Source of the DNA: Hyphomonas chukchiensis
GTDB taxonomy: Bacteria; Pseudomonadota; Alphaproteobacteria; Caulobacterales; Hyphomonadaceae
Direction of reading: 5' to 3'
DNA length: 64,000 nucleotides
Assembly: GCF_000682695.1 (NCBI RefSeq)
Contig: NZ_AWFG01000001.1
Location: forward strand, 124,001-188,000
Part shown: positions 54,890 through 63,915 of the stretch, one piece after another
Layout: every line of letters starts with the position of its first letter
Numbering within the stretch: position 1 is the stretch's first letter
Notes under the pieces: model-generated
Databases searched by the model: none
What the model was told of the DNA's origin: nothing
What the model saw: only the letters and a program-made list of their open reading frames with translations
Made by a program: the position numbers and the translations under genes

Positions 54890-55591
54890 TCAGACCTCTG
54901 TGTACGTTGTTCTCATCGCAATCGTATGGGTCTTGCGCTCCCACCAATAGACGCCCTCTTCTTGTCTGAACAAGTAACCCCAGGCAAAAATGCAGCACAT
55001 CAGGAAATAGGCTAAAATGACGCGGTGAAAATATTGCGGCTTCGCGCCGAAATCATCCAGCGGCACGATACGGTAACCCATTACATATTGCCCCAAAGTC
55101 GACCGCCCGGATCGGGGTAAAAACACGACATACAGGCACATGGCAACAAGCATAAAGGCGGGTGGCCAAAGCGAGGGGTTCGCGATCGCGTCAGGCGACG
55201 GGACCAAATGGAACTGGCCAGTCTGTCCCCAATCGATCAATAGGTCCGGCAGGAGCAGCAAGGGCAGACTGATCACAAAGATCGCATGAAGATCGATGGC
55301 TAAGGCGAAAAAACGCTCCCACATTTTGACGGGCAGCGTCCCCCGGACAACATGCTGGGGTCGCTGCCGCACCAGTCCCACAAGGACAAGCGACAGGCTT
55401 GCCAGCCCCACCACTGTCAGGCCCACTATAGCATTTCGCAGCGATCCTGCATGCGGAGAGGCCTTTGCCGCTTCACCCAAAGCGTAGACAGCAACATAGG
55501 CGAACAAAAAAGTGTTGAAGACAAATGTCCTGCCGAACCGGAGATCCTTGGTCCAGCGTGGCAAAATTGATGTAACGCCCCCGCCCGCCAT
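54890..55591 (-). CDS. RDD family membrane protein
   Basis: A 233-residue protein with start at ATG 55591 (MAGGGVTSILPRW). It has about five membrane helices and the RDD-type GQYVMGYRIV motif (about 183-192). RDD proteins have unclear transport roles; some act in Na+/H+ exchange. It is 4 bp downstream of pdeM and probably in its operon. Confidence 0.85.
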   Translation of the reverse strand: MAGGGVTSILPRWTKDLRFGRTFVFNTFLFAYVAVYALGEAAKASPHAGSLRNAIVGLTVVGLASLSLVLVGLVRQRPQHVVRGTLPVKMWERFFALAIDLHAIFVISLPLLLLPDLLIDWGQTGQFHLVPSPDAIANPSLWPPAFMLVAMCLYVVFLPRSGRSTLGQYVMGYRIVPLDDFGAKPQYFHRVILAYFLMCCIFAWGYLFRQEEGVYWWERKTHTIAMRTTYTEV

Positions 55592-55595
55592 GGTT

Positions 55596-56315
55596 TCAAA
55601 ACCGCCAGCGGCTCGCGGCCACGTCCGGCACGAGGCTCTTGGCTGACACCGCAAACACGCGCTCGCCGCCCAGCGCGAAGGCCATCAGGCCTTCCGGGAA
55701 GAGCGGCGCGAAAGCCGCGTCCAGCACATTCAGCCCGCCGGTGAACGTGCCCATGGCCGGCATCACCAGCCTCGCCCCGTCGCTGGCAAAACAGCGCCGC
55801 CGCACCATGCGTCCGCGCCCCTTCACCTTCGCCGCCGGATGCAGGTGCCCGGCAATCTCGCCCGCCTCGCCCGTCGGCTCATGCCGGAAGACCAGCGACC
55901 CGATGCGCAGCACTTTCGCCGCGCGCCCGCCAAGGTGCGCTGGCGGATCGGGGTCATGGTTGCCCTCCACCCAGACCCAGTCATGCGCGCCGGTCAGCGC
56001 CTGTATCCGCGCCGCGTAAGGAGCGGGCAGGCGCAGCTCGGCCGCCCGGTCATGGAAACTGTCGCCCAGCGAAATCACGGTCCGTGGCCGCAGCGCTGCA
56101 CAGAGCCGCTCCACCAGGTTCAACGTTGCGCCGGTATCATAGGGCGGCAGCATCTGCCCCCGCGCTGCATAGGCACTGCCCTTCTCAAGGTGCAGGTCGG
56201 ACACGACCAGCACGCGCTCCGCCGCCCACCAGAGCGCCCCTTCCGGCAGCGGCAACAGCAGCTCGCCGGCAAGATGCAGCATCGTATCCGAGGGGCGCGC
56301 AGCAACAGCAGTCAT
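55596..56315 (-). CDS. pdeM: Ligase-associated metallophosphoesterase PdeM
   Basis: A calcineurin-like metallophosphoesterase of about 239 residues (start ATG 56315, MTAVAARPSDTML; an upstream ATG at 56336 would add seven residues). Metal ligands are in VVSDLHLEKG, SLGDSFHD, GNHDPDPP and GHLHP. PdeM accompanies LigC-type ligase and an Lhr-like helicase in a DNA damage response set. The Lhr-type helicase is 2.4 kb away; no ligase gene is in the window. It is followed by an RDD gene after 4 bp. Confidence 0.92.
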   Translation of the reverse strand: MTAVAARPSDTMLHLAGELLLPLPEGALWWAAERVLVVSDLHLEKGSAYAARGQMLPPYDTGATLNLVERLCAALRPRTVISLGDSFHDRAAELRLPAPYAARIQALTGAHDWVWVEGNHDPDPPAHLGGRAAKVLRIGSLVFRHEPTGEAGEIAGHLHPAAKVKGRGRMVRRRCFASDGARLVMPAMGTFTGGLNVLDAAFAPLFPEGLMAFALGGERVFAVSAKSLVPDVAASRWRF

Positions 56316-56472
56316 GATCCCGAAAGTGGCCCGCATCGCGAACCGGGTCAAACGCTTGTTCCACAAGGCCTCCGCCCCCCGCAAAATCACCTGTCTTTAC
56401 ACGGCTTTAAACATGTTTCCCTAGAACCGGCTGAGGCAAAAGACAAAAAATGGCGTGCCGAGGTCGTAGGTG

Positions 56473-57501
56473 ATGGTCGAATCCGCAGTCTCCCTGAGTG
56501 ATGCCCCGGGCATCGCGCAGCGCGTGGGACACTGGCTGTTCGGCCTCCTGCCCTTCGGCACCGGCGACCGCACGCACTGGACCGGCCTTGCCGCCTTCCT
56601 GCTGATCGGCAGCCTGATCTGGCTCGTCAACCGCAAGGCCATCCGCGAAGAAGGCTTCACCGGCCTCGTCAATTTCCTCGTCCCCTCGCACATCTATCTG
56701 TCGCGCTCGTCCCTCGTCGACGCAAAAGTCTTCCTCGCCAATCACCTGTTCGATCCGCTGCGCATCCTGCTCACGCGCGGGCTGCAGCTCCTGATCGTCG
56801 CCTTCGTCGCCCGCCAGATCGGCACGGGCCTGCATGGCGAGGCAACCGACGGCACGCTCTCCTTTCCCATGCTCATGCTCGCGGCCTTCCTCGCCGCTTT
56901 GGCCGCCGACTTTGCCTATTACGTGAACCACCGCCTGCATCACGAGAACCCGGTCCTCTGGCCATTCCACAAGCTGCATCACAGCGCCGAACACCTCACG
57001 CTGCTGACCGCCAAGCGCAACCATCCGCTGTTCGATCTCCTGCTCGCCCTGATGAGCGCGATCTGCATCGGCCCGGTGATCGGCGTCATCTACGGCCTCT
57101 TCGGCATGTATGACGTGGCCACCCTCTTCGGCATCAGCGTCGTCTTCGCCGCCTTCAACTTTGCGGGCGGGGCCCTGCGCCATTCCCACATCTGGCTCGA
57201 TTTCGGACGCGTGCTCGACCACATCTTCATCAGCCCCGCGCAGCACCAGATCCACCATTCCATGGCCCCGCGCCATCATGACAAGAACTATGGCCTCGTC
57301 TTCGCCATCTGGGACTGGGCCTTTGGCACGCTCTACATTCCGCAGGGCCGCGAGGCGCTTCAGTTCGGCGTCGCCGATGCCAATGGCGTGCCCGAGCCAC
57401 AGGTGTACACATCGCTCGTCACCGCCTATGCCGTGCCTTTCACCGAAGCGGCAAAGGCCCTCCGTTCCCGGCGCGCCGCCCAGCAGGTGGCCGCTGAATG
57501 A
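56473..57501 (+). CDS. Fatty acid hydroxylase/sterol desaturase family protein
   Basis: A 342-residue membrane di-iron enzyme with about six helices. Start chosen at ATG 56473, adjacent to a GTG. The histidine boxes HRLHHEN (about 156), HKLHHS (about 167) and HQIHHS (about 258) coordinate iron. It hydroxylates or desaturates a lipid acyl chain or sterol-like substrate. It overlaps the acyltransferase start (ATGA), so they function together, possibly on lipid A or membrane lipids. The pair is inserted between pdeM and the Lhr-type helicase, on the opposite strand. Confidence 0.92.
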   Translation: MVESAVSLSDAPGIAQRVGHWLFGLLPFGTGDRTHWTGLAAFLLIGSLIWLVNRKAIREEGFTGLVNFLVPSHIYLSRSSLVDAKVFLANHLFDPLRILLTRGLQLLIVAFVARQIGTGLHGEATDGTLSFPMLMLAAFLAALAADFAYYVNHRLHHENPVLWPFHKLHHSAEHLTLLTAKRNHPLFDLLLALMSAICIGPVIGVIYGLFGMYDVATLFGISVVFAAFNFAGGALRHSHIWLDFGRVLDHIFISPAQHQIHHSMAPRHHDKNYGLVFAIWDWAFGTLYIPQGREALQFGVADANGVPEPQVYTSLVTAYAVPFTEAAKALRSRRAAQQVAAE

Positions 57502-58658
57502 CCCGCGGTTTTTCCATCTATCTCGATGCCCTGCGCTTCCTCGCTGCCCTTGTCGTGTTCGCCTCGCACATGGGCTATGACCGCTTCACCAATGGCAGCA
57601 TGGCCTGGATCCGCACGCTCAACCTCGGCAGCGACGCCGTGGTCGTCTTCTTCGTCCTCTCCGGGTTCGTCATTGCCTTCACCACGTTCGCGCGCGATCG
57701 CGGCCCGGCCGCCTATGCGGAGGCCCGTATCGCCCGGCTCTATTCCGTCATCATTCCGGCACTGATCTTCACCTTCGCCCTCGACACGCTCGGCACGCTC
57801 ACCGTTCCCGGCGCCTATCAGGGCTGGTGGTACAATGGCGAAGACCGTATCGCCCAGCTCCTTCAGGGCCTCACCTTCACGACGCAGATGTGGACCGACA
57901 ACACCCGCGTCGGCTCGAATGGCCCGTTCTGGTCGGTCGCCTATGAGGCCTGGTATTATGCCGGCTTCGGTGTCGCCGTCTTCTGCAAAGGCCGCACGCG
58001 CATCCTGCTCCTCGCGCTGATGGCGCTGGTCGTCGGCCCCCGCGTGCTGCTGCTTGGGCCGTGCTGGCTGCTGGGCGTCGGCCTGCAACAGCTGGTCGCG
58101 CGCGGCCACGCCGCTTCTCTGTCACGCACAACCGGCTGGCTACTCGCCATCGCGCCCTGGGCCATCTATGCCTTCGCCCTCGCCCTGCACATGCCCCAGC
58201 GCCTGACCTGGTACACCTACAAGCTGCTCGGCGAGCAGATCACGCCCAACGCCCTCTTCGGCTTTTCCGACGAGTTCGTCTGGAACTTCGGCATCGCCGT
58301 CCTGATGGCCCTGCACTTCCTCGGCGTCTACCGCCTCGCCCGCGAGGCCGACTGGCTGGGCGCCCGCGCCGAGACGGCCATCCGCTGGTGCGCCGGAGCA
58401 ACCTTCTCGCTTTACCTCTTCCACTATCCGATCCTGACCTTCCTGCACGGCCTGCCCGCCTATGACAGCGCCAAACCGCTGCACGCCGCGCTGATGGCCG
58501 CCGTCACGCTGGTCGCCTGCTTCCTGCTGGCCGAAGTATCCGAGCGCCGCCTCGGCTTCTGGAAGCGTCTGGTGCATGGCGTGTTTGAGCGGCTAAAGCC
58601 CTCACCTCCCACTGCCTCCGGCAGCGGGTCCCTCCTCTCCCAAAGGGAGAGGGGTTAA
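57498..58658 (+). CDS. Acyltransferase (OafA/YrhL family) with repeat-encoded C-terminus
   Basis: A 386-residue membrane acyltransferase with about ten helices. It begins FSIYLDALRFLAALVVFASH and has the central FWSVAYEAWYY motif of the family. It may O-acylate surface polysaccharide or lipid. The final 20 residues (SPPTASGSGSLLSQRERG) are encoded by a palindromic intergenic repeat (58598-58736), so the original C-terminus was probably shorter. The upstream hydroxylase overlaps by 4 bp. Confidence 0.9.
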   Translation: MTRGFSIYLDALRFLAALVVFASHMGYDRFTNGSMAWIRTLNLGSDAVVVFFVLSGFVIAFTTFARDRGPAAYAEARIARLYSVIIPALIFTFALDTLGTLTVPGAYQGWWYNGEDRIAQLLQGLTFTTQMWTDNTRVGSNGPFWSVAYEAWYYAGFGVAVFCKGRTRILLLALMALVVGPRVLLLGPCWLLGVGLQQLVARGHAASLSRTTGWLLAIAPWAIYAFALALHMPQRLTWYTYKLLGEQITPNALFGFSDEFVWNFGIAVLMALHFLGVYRLAREADWLGARAETAIRWCAGATFSLYLFHYPILTFLHGLPAYDSAKPLHAALMAAVTLVACFLLAEVSERRLGFWKRLVHGVFERLKPSPPTASGSGSLLSQRERG

Positions 58659-58736
58659 GAGGTGTAGAGCGGTAAACCCCTCTTCCGCTTGCGGGAGAGG
58701 AGGGACCCGCGCCCAAAGGGCGTGGGAGGTGAGGGC
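58598..58736. repeat. 139-bp nested palindromic element
   Basis: Outer arms GCCCTCACCTCCCAC (58598-58612) and GTGGGAGGTGAGGGC (58722-58736) are perfectly complementary (15 bp). Inner arms GCGGGTCCCTCCTCTCCC (58624-58641) and GGGAGAGGAGGGACCCGC (58693-58710) add 18 bp, and AGAGGGGTT/AACCCCTCT (58648-58656, 58675-58683) add nine. Small hairpins TGCC-TCC-GGCA and GCCC-AAA-GGGC sit symmetrically on each side. The element carries the acyltransferase stop codon and separates it from the helicase gene. Confidence 0.9.
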
Positions 58737-58753
58737 CTTTACCTGCCCGCCCT

Positions 58754-61399
58754 CTAATCCCGCATCGCGTCCCGCACCAGATCCGCCTCCGCCTCGCCCA
58801 GCACGGCGTCCTGCACCGAGGCGCCGAACACGGGCTCGCGCCCGATCTCCAGCATCACCGGCACGGCGAACGGGCTGATATGGTCCAGCACATTGTGGTC
58901 GATCTTGCCGCGTATCCGCACCAGCATGTCCGACAGGCGCCGCACATCGAGCAGGCCCGTCGCCGCGTCCTGCCGCGCCGCCTGCAGCAGGATATGGTCC
59001 GGCTCATGGCTGCGCAGCACGTCATAGATCAGGTCCGACGAAAAGCTCACCTGCCGCGAATTCTTCTCCTTGCCCGGAAGGTTGCGCGCGATCAGGCCGG
59101 AGATCTGCGCGCAATGCGCAAAGGTCCGCTTCATCAGCGCGCTCTCGTCCAGCCATTCCTCAAGATCGTCGCCCATCATGTCCGGATGGAACAGGTCGCC
59201 CATGTCGAGCCCTGACATGTCCTCCATCGCCCAGACCGACATGGCATATTCGCTCGCCACGAAGCCCAGCGGTTTGGCCCCCATACGCTCCAGCCGCCGC
59301 GTCAGCAGCATGCCCAGCGTCTGGTGCGCGAGGCGCCCCTCGAACGGATAACAGACCATGTAATGCCGCTCGCCTCGCGGGAAGGTCTCGACAAGCAAAT
59401 GATCCGGCGGCGGAATGCTGGAGCGACGCACCTGCACCTCGAACCATTCGCGCACGGGCCCTGGCAGTGCGTCCCATTGCGCCGGATCATGAATCATCTG
59501 GCGCACGCGCTCGGCGAGGAATGTGGTCAGTGGAAATTTCCCGCCATTATAACTCGGTATGGCCGGCTTCTCGCCCACCGCCCGAACCACCAGCGCGTCC
59601 AGTCCCTCGACGCCGATCAGGCGCAGCACTTCCCCGCCGAAGAGGAACGTGTCGCCCGGCACCAGTGACGAGATGAAATATTCCTCCACCTCGCCCAGCT
59701 TGTGACCCGCCCGCATGGTTCGCTTGGAATCGCCCGCCTGCCCCTTCCCCACATAGGTCGCGAGCCGCACCGACAATTGCACCGCCTCGACAATCGCGCC
59801 GACATTCATCCGGTGCTGCTGCGCGTCCTGCCGCGTGCGCGCCACCCAGCGCCCGTCCGGCCGCCGCACGATCCGGTGGAACCGGTCATAGGTCTTCAGG
59901 GCATAGCCGCCGCTCGCCACGAAATCGACAATCCGCTCGAACGTCTCCCAGTCGAGCCACGCATAGGGCGCCGCGCGGATGATCTCGTCGTACAGCGGCG
60001 CAAGGTCAAACCCGTCGCCGCAGGCCCGACCCATCACATGCTGCGCCAGCACGTCGAGCGAGCCCTGGCGCAATCCCTCACCGTCAATCTCGCCCGCCTC
60101 AACCGCCGCCTCCGCCGCGCGGCATTCCAGCACCTCGAACCGGTTCGTCGGCACCAGCACGGCCCGGCTCGCCTCGTCCATCCTGTGGTTCGCGCGGCCG
60201 ATGCGCTGGATCAGGCGCGCCGCGCCTTTCGGCGCGCCCATCTGGATCACGAGGTCCACCTCGCCCCAGTCGATGCCGAGATCGAGCGTCGAGGTACAGA
60301 CCACGGCCTTCAGCTGCCCCGCCGCCATCGCCGCCTCGACACGCACGCGCTGTTCCTTCGCCAGAGAGCCATGGTGCAGCGCAATCGGCAGCCCGTCCTC
60401 ATTCGCCCGCCACAGCTCCTGGAACATGAACTCGGCCTGGCTGCGCGTATTCACGAACACCAGCGCCATCTTCGCCTTCTTGATCGCCTCATACACTTCC
60501 GGCACGGCGAACCGCCCCGAATGCCCCGACCACGGAATCCGCTCCCGCGACACAAGGATATCGACCTCAGCTGAAACCCCGCCCTCCGCCCGTATGATGC
60601 TCACACCACCTGCCGCACGTGCCGTCGGCTCCTCCCCCTGAAAGGGGGAGGCTGGGTGGGGGTCCGCTCCCGGTCCATCCGCCAGCGCGTCATTGTCAGA
60701 TGAGGGAACAGACCCCCCTCTAACTCCCCCCTTGCAGGGGGGAGAATCTTCCGCTCCCGCCCTCACATCCAGCCACCGCGCCAGTTCCTCCGGCTCCTTC
60801 ACCGTCGCGGAGAGCCCAATGAACCGGCAGGCCGGCGCCCATTCCGCCAGCGTCGCGAGGCCAAGCGACAGCAAGTCCCCCCGCTTCGACGCGGCCATCG
60901 CGTGCACCTCGTCAATGATCACGCATTTCAGGTCTGCGAAGAAGTCCTTCGCATGGTCCGACGCAATGAAAAGCGCCAGCTGCTCCGGCGTCGTCAGCAG
61001 CACGTCCGGCGGATTGCGCCGCTGCCGCTGGCGCACATGGCTCGGCGTGTCGCCCGTGCGCGTCTCGATACGGATATCGAGCCCCATGTCCCCCACCGGC
61101 GCCATCAGGTTCCTCTGCACATCCACCGCCAGCGCCTTCAGCGGCGAGATATAGAGCGTGTGCAGCGCCGGGATGCCGGTATTGGATCGCCGCCCCTTGT
61201 CCGACAATTCAATCAGACTCGCGAGGAACCCTGCCAGCGTCTTGCCCCCGCCCGTCGGCGCAATCAGCAGCGCGCTCTCGCCCGCCAGCGCCGCCTCGGT
61301 CAGCGCCAGCTGGTGCGCGCGCGCCTGCCAGCCACGCGCGGCGAACCAGCCCGCAAAGGGCTCCGGCAGGGTGAATGTCAGGGCGGCGCTATCGGGCAT
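58754..61399 (-). CDS. Ligase-associated DEXH box helicase (Lhr family) with in-frame palindromic insertion
   Basis: An 881-residue SF2 helicase of the Lhr/ligase-associated type. Walker A is PTGGGKT (48-54), the DEVH box is IDEVHAM, and the SAT motif is LSATVKEPEE. Helicase C and the Lhr-specific C-terminal domain (WH and following) complete it. It works with a damage-response ligase and PdeM, which lies nearby. Residues about 219-257 are an insertion encoded by a palindromic element (60631-60744). The insertion is in frame and falls in a loop between the SAT motif and the second RecA domain, so the enzyme may remain active. Confidence 0.93.
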   Translation of the reverse strand: MPDSAALTFTLPEPFAGWFAARGWQARAHQLALTEAALAGESALLIAPTGGGKTLAGFLASLIELSDKGRRSNTGIPALHTLYISPLKALAVDVQRNLMAPVGDMGLDIRIETRTGDTPSHVRQRQRRNPPDVLLTTPEQLALFIASDHAKDFFADLKCVIIDEVHAMAASKRGDLLSLGLATLAEWAPACRFIGLSATVKEPEELARWLDVRAGAEDSPPCKGGVRGGSVPSSDNDALADGPGADPHPASPFQGEEPTARAAGGVSIIRAEGGVSAEVDILVSRERIPWSGHSGRFAVPEVYEAIKKAKMALVFVNTRSQAEFMFQELWRANEDGLPIALHHGSLAKEQRVRVEAAMAAGQLKAVVCTSTLDLGIDWGEVDLVIQMGAPKGAARLIQRIGRANHRMDEASRAVLVPTNRFEVLECRAAEAAVEAGEIDGEGLRQGSLDVLAQHVMGRACGDGFDLAPLYDEIIRAAPYAWLDWETFERIVDFVASGGYALKTYDRFHRIVRRPDGRWVARTRQDAQQHRMNVGAIVEAVQLSVRLATYVGKGQAGDSKRTMRAGHKLGEVEEYFISSLVPGDTFLFGGEVLRLIGVEGLDALVVRAVGEKPAIPSYNGGKFPLTTFLAERVRQMIHDPAQWDALPGPVREWFEVQVRRSSIPPPDHLLVETFPRGERHYMVCYPFEGRLAHQTLGMLLTRRLERMGAKPLGFVASEYAMSVWAMEDMSGLDMGDLFHPDMMGDDLEEWLDESALMKRTFAHCAQISGLIARNLPGKEKNSRQVSFSSDLIYDVLRSHEPDHILLQAARQDAATGLLDVRRLSDMLVRIRGKIDHNVLDHISPFAVPVMLEIGREPVFGASVQDAVLGEAEADLVRDAMRD
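60631..60744. repeat. 114-bp palindromic element inserted in frame in the helicase gene
   Basis: CTCCCCCTG-AAAGGGGGAG (60632-60650) and CTCCCCCC-TTGCA-GGGGGGAG (60724-60744) are two hairpins flanking GACCCCC/GGGGGTC-type arms. The element is 114 bp, a multiple of three, and encodes Pro- and Gly-rich residues (about 219-257) within the Lhr-type helicase. Similar copies are intergenic elsewhere in this window. Confidence 0.85.
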
Positions 61400-61506
61400 G
61401 TCAGGATTAAACTAACGCAAGACGGGTCCGTTGCCTCTTTATTTTCAGGCCCGGTTCAGGTGAAGCCTGTACTGACACACCCTCACGCCGAACCGAAGGA
61501 CAGATC

Positions 61507-62190
61507 ATGCGCCACGCTTACCTCCCGCTCGCCCTCGCGGCGCTGCTGCCGCTCTCTGCCCACGCAGGCACCCCGCTGGAGGATGCCCTCGCCGCCCCGG
61601 CAGACGGCCCGCTCTACATGTTCGACGTCGTGGTCCAGAACAGCGACACCGAGGCCATGATCCGCGTTGACCCGTCGAAGCCGGAAGGCGAGCGCCTCAA
61701 CGTCATCACGCCGCCACAGAAGGACTGGACCGATGATTTCCGCAAACTGGTCAAGCAGATGGACGCCGACACCGACGGCGACATCTGGTGCCAGCATTTC
61801 GGCGAGAACATCCCCGCCGATGCGGCCCTCGTCGCCGAATCGCCCACGACCGCGACCTATACGTTCAAGCCGCAGAAAGGCGCCAAGCCCGACGATCTCG
61901 ACGACATCTACAAATACCTGACCGGCAAGGTCGTCGTCGCCAAGGACAATCCCGCCATCCTGTCGGTCGAGATGGTCTCGGAAAAGCCGTTCCGCCCCCT
62001 GCCCATTGCCAAGATCAAATCCTTCAAGCTGAATTTCGACTGCGCCCGCGCGCCCGACGGCCGCACGCACATCTCCCGCGTCGATGTCGCCATCAATGGC
62101 TCGGCCATGATGAAGGAGTTCAGCGAGGCCGAACACCAGACGATCAGCAATCTCAAGCCCCTGCCCGAATCAAGCATGGGCACGAAATAG
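61507..62190 (+). CDS. Secreted protein of unknown function
   Basis: A 227-residue exported protein with signal peptide 1-20 (MRHAYLPLALAALLPLSAHA). The mature part is mixed alpha/beta with a single Cys pair (C98 region IWCQHF and NFDCAR) that may form a disulfide. No family recognised. It is divergent from the helicase gene and convergent with the serine hydrolase gene (12-bp gap). Confidence 0.72.
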   Translation: MRHAYLPLALAALLPLSAHAGTPLEDALAAPADGPLYMFDVVVQNSDTEAMIRVDPSKPEGERLNVITPPQKDWTDDFRKLVKQMDADTDGDIWCQHFGENIPADAALVAESPTTATYTFKPQKGAKPDDLDDIYKYLTGKVVVAKDNPAILSVEMVSEKPFRPLPIAKIKSFKLNFDCARAPDGRTHISRVDVAINGSAMMKEFSEAEHQTISNLKPLPESSMGTK

Positions 62191-62202
62191 GCCCCTTCGG
62201 CC

Positions 62203-63738
62203 CTAGTTCGGCTGGGCCTGCATGGCTTGCTGGTCGGCGAGGAATTTCGCGCGCTCCTTCGCCGTCATGTTCTCCATCTGGGCCTCAATCTCGGCCTGCG
62301 ACCGCTGGGCCGCACGCTCATTGTCGGCCGCCTGCAGCGCCAGCAGCACGTCGCGCGTGAAGTCATTGATCTCAAACTTGGCCCCGCCATTGGCGTCATA
62401 GCCGCGCCGCACGATCACCGCATTCATGCTCGGCGCGATGACGACATACTGCCCCCGGTTGCCGGCCATGTAATACACGTCCGACGGCACGCCCGGCGCA
62501 TCCGTCATCAGCCAGAACTGCGCGCCATAGCCGGGGCCGGTCGCAGGCTGGGCCGGGGCCGGCGTGCGCACGAATTTCACCCAGCCTTCCGGCAGCAGGC
62601 GCTCATTGCCCCACATGCCGTCCTGCAGGTAGAGCTGGCCGACACGGGCCAGATCCCGCGCCGTCGACCAGACCTGGCTCGACGCAATGAAATCGCCGTT
62701 CCAGTCGATCTCCATTGTCGTATGCGCCGCGCCGATCTTGTTCAGCACTTTCTCATACGGGAAACGGTGGAAGGCATCGTCATCCTTCATCGCCTCGCGC
62801 AGGGCGCGCATCGCGATCAGCGTGTCGTCATTGGCATATTTGAACCGCGTGCCCGGCGCCGCTTCCAGCACCTTGGTCGCCGCCTGGTCCACCACACGCC
62901 CGCCGCCGAAATAGATCCGGTCGGTGCGCGAGCCGCTCTCGCCGCTGTCGAGGCCGCTGCCCATGTTCATCAGGTTGCGGATCGTGATGTTGCGGCGCGG
63001 GTCGGCGCCATTGTTCCAGGCGTCGATCACGGCCGGGTAGTCGATATCGATGATGCCGTTGCGCCGCGCTGCGCCCAGCACGGTGGCCGCGATGGACTTG
63101 CCGACAGACCAGGTCCGTTGCGGCGTCTCATGGTCCACACCAAGCGCATAGCGCTCGGCCACGACCTGACCGTCCCGCACGACCAGCACCGCGCTCGTGC
63201 GCGTGCCATTGCCATAGGTGCGCTCGTCAAAGGCCGACGAGACCGGCAGTTCCAGCCGTTCGGCCTCTTCGGTGCGCAGCTGGATCTTCACGTTCGAGCC
63301 GATGGCACTGCCCCGGTCAGCCGCAGGCGTAGCGGGCCAGCTGGCGAAATGCGGCAGGAAGGCAATCTGGCCCGCATCGGCCCCGATCGGCAGCTGCGTA
63401 CAGCCAAAGCCCGGGCGCCAGGCCGCAATGCGCGGCGGCATGTTGGCGGAATAAGTCACCGAGACCGTCTTCTGCAGCGTGTTCACCTGCGCGCCGGGCA
63501 GCTTGTCATAGGCGCGCTGGTAATCGGGATAGATGCCCGAGAGATCGTTCTGCTCGATCTCCGCCATGGACTGGCCGGCATTGAACAGGTCAGAGCAGGT
63601 GAAACTGGCTTTCCAGCCGGCGGCGAGCGCGGCATCCATCTCGTCTGTATTGCCGCCCTCCTGCGTCAGGGCGGGAAGGGCAGATACTGCAAGGGCAGCA
63701 AGGGACACGATCACGGCTCTGGCGGGACGCATGGGCAA
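62203..63738 (-). CDS. Exported beta-lactamase-fold serine hydrolase
   Basis: A 511-residue exported protein with signal peptide about 1-25. The class C beta-lactamase/penicillin-binding fold is shown by SxxK in TWSVGKSIAAT (about 209-219), YAN (near 304) and a third element AGNRGQYVVI. It may hydrolyse an ester or D-amino peptide rather than beta-lactams. The C-terminal 40 residues are a charged helix (ERAAQRSQAEIEAQMENMTA). Confidence 0.9.
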   Translation of the reverse strand: MPMRPARAVIVSLAALAVSALPALTQEGGNTDEMDAALAAGWKASFTCSDLFNAGQSMAEIEQNDLSGIYPDYQRAYDKLPGAQVNTLQKTVSVTYSANMPPRIAAWRPGFGCTQLPIGADAGQIAFLPHFASWPATPAADRGSAIGSNVKIQLRTEEAERLELPVSSAFDERTYGNGTRTSAVLVVRDGQVVAERYALGVDHETPQRTWSVGKSIAATVLGAARRNGIIDIDYPAVIDAWNNGADPRRNITIRNLMNMGSGLDSGESGSRTDRIYFGGGRVVDQAATKVLEAAPGTRFKYANDDTLIAMRALREAMKDDDAFHRFPYEKVLNKIGAAHTTMEIDWNGDFIASSQVWSTARDLARVGQLYLQDGMWGNERLLPEGWVKFVRTPAPAQPATGPGYGAQFWLMTDAPGVPSDVYYMAGNRGQYVVIAPSMNAVIVRRGYDANGGAKFEINDFTRDVLLALQAADNERAAQRSQAEIEAQMENMTAKERAKFLADQQAMQAQPN

Positions 63739-63915
63739 ATCTCTCCTGTTGGATACGCAACTCTATGCACATCCTTTCATGTCGCAAGTATGGCGGGGCA
63801 GTTAAGGCCTTCGTAACGCCTCAGCATTTTCTGGCGTCGGTCTCCAGCGAATTTGCTTCCGGGGTCAATCGAAAAGTGGCATATAGGGCGCATGCTCTAA
63901 TGGACCTTGTCGACG

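Noticed and set aside
62227-63816. 529-codon open frame on the plus strand opposite the serine hydrolase
   Set aside because: Shadow of the hydrolase gene, which has a signal peptide and intact catalytic motifs.
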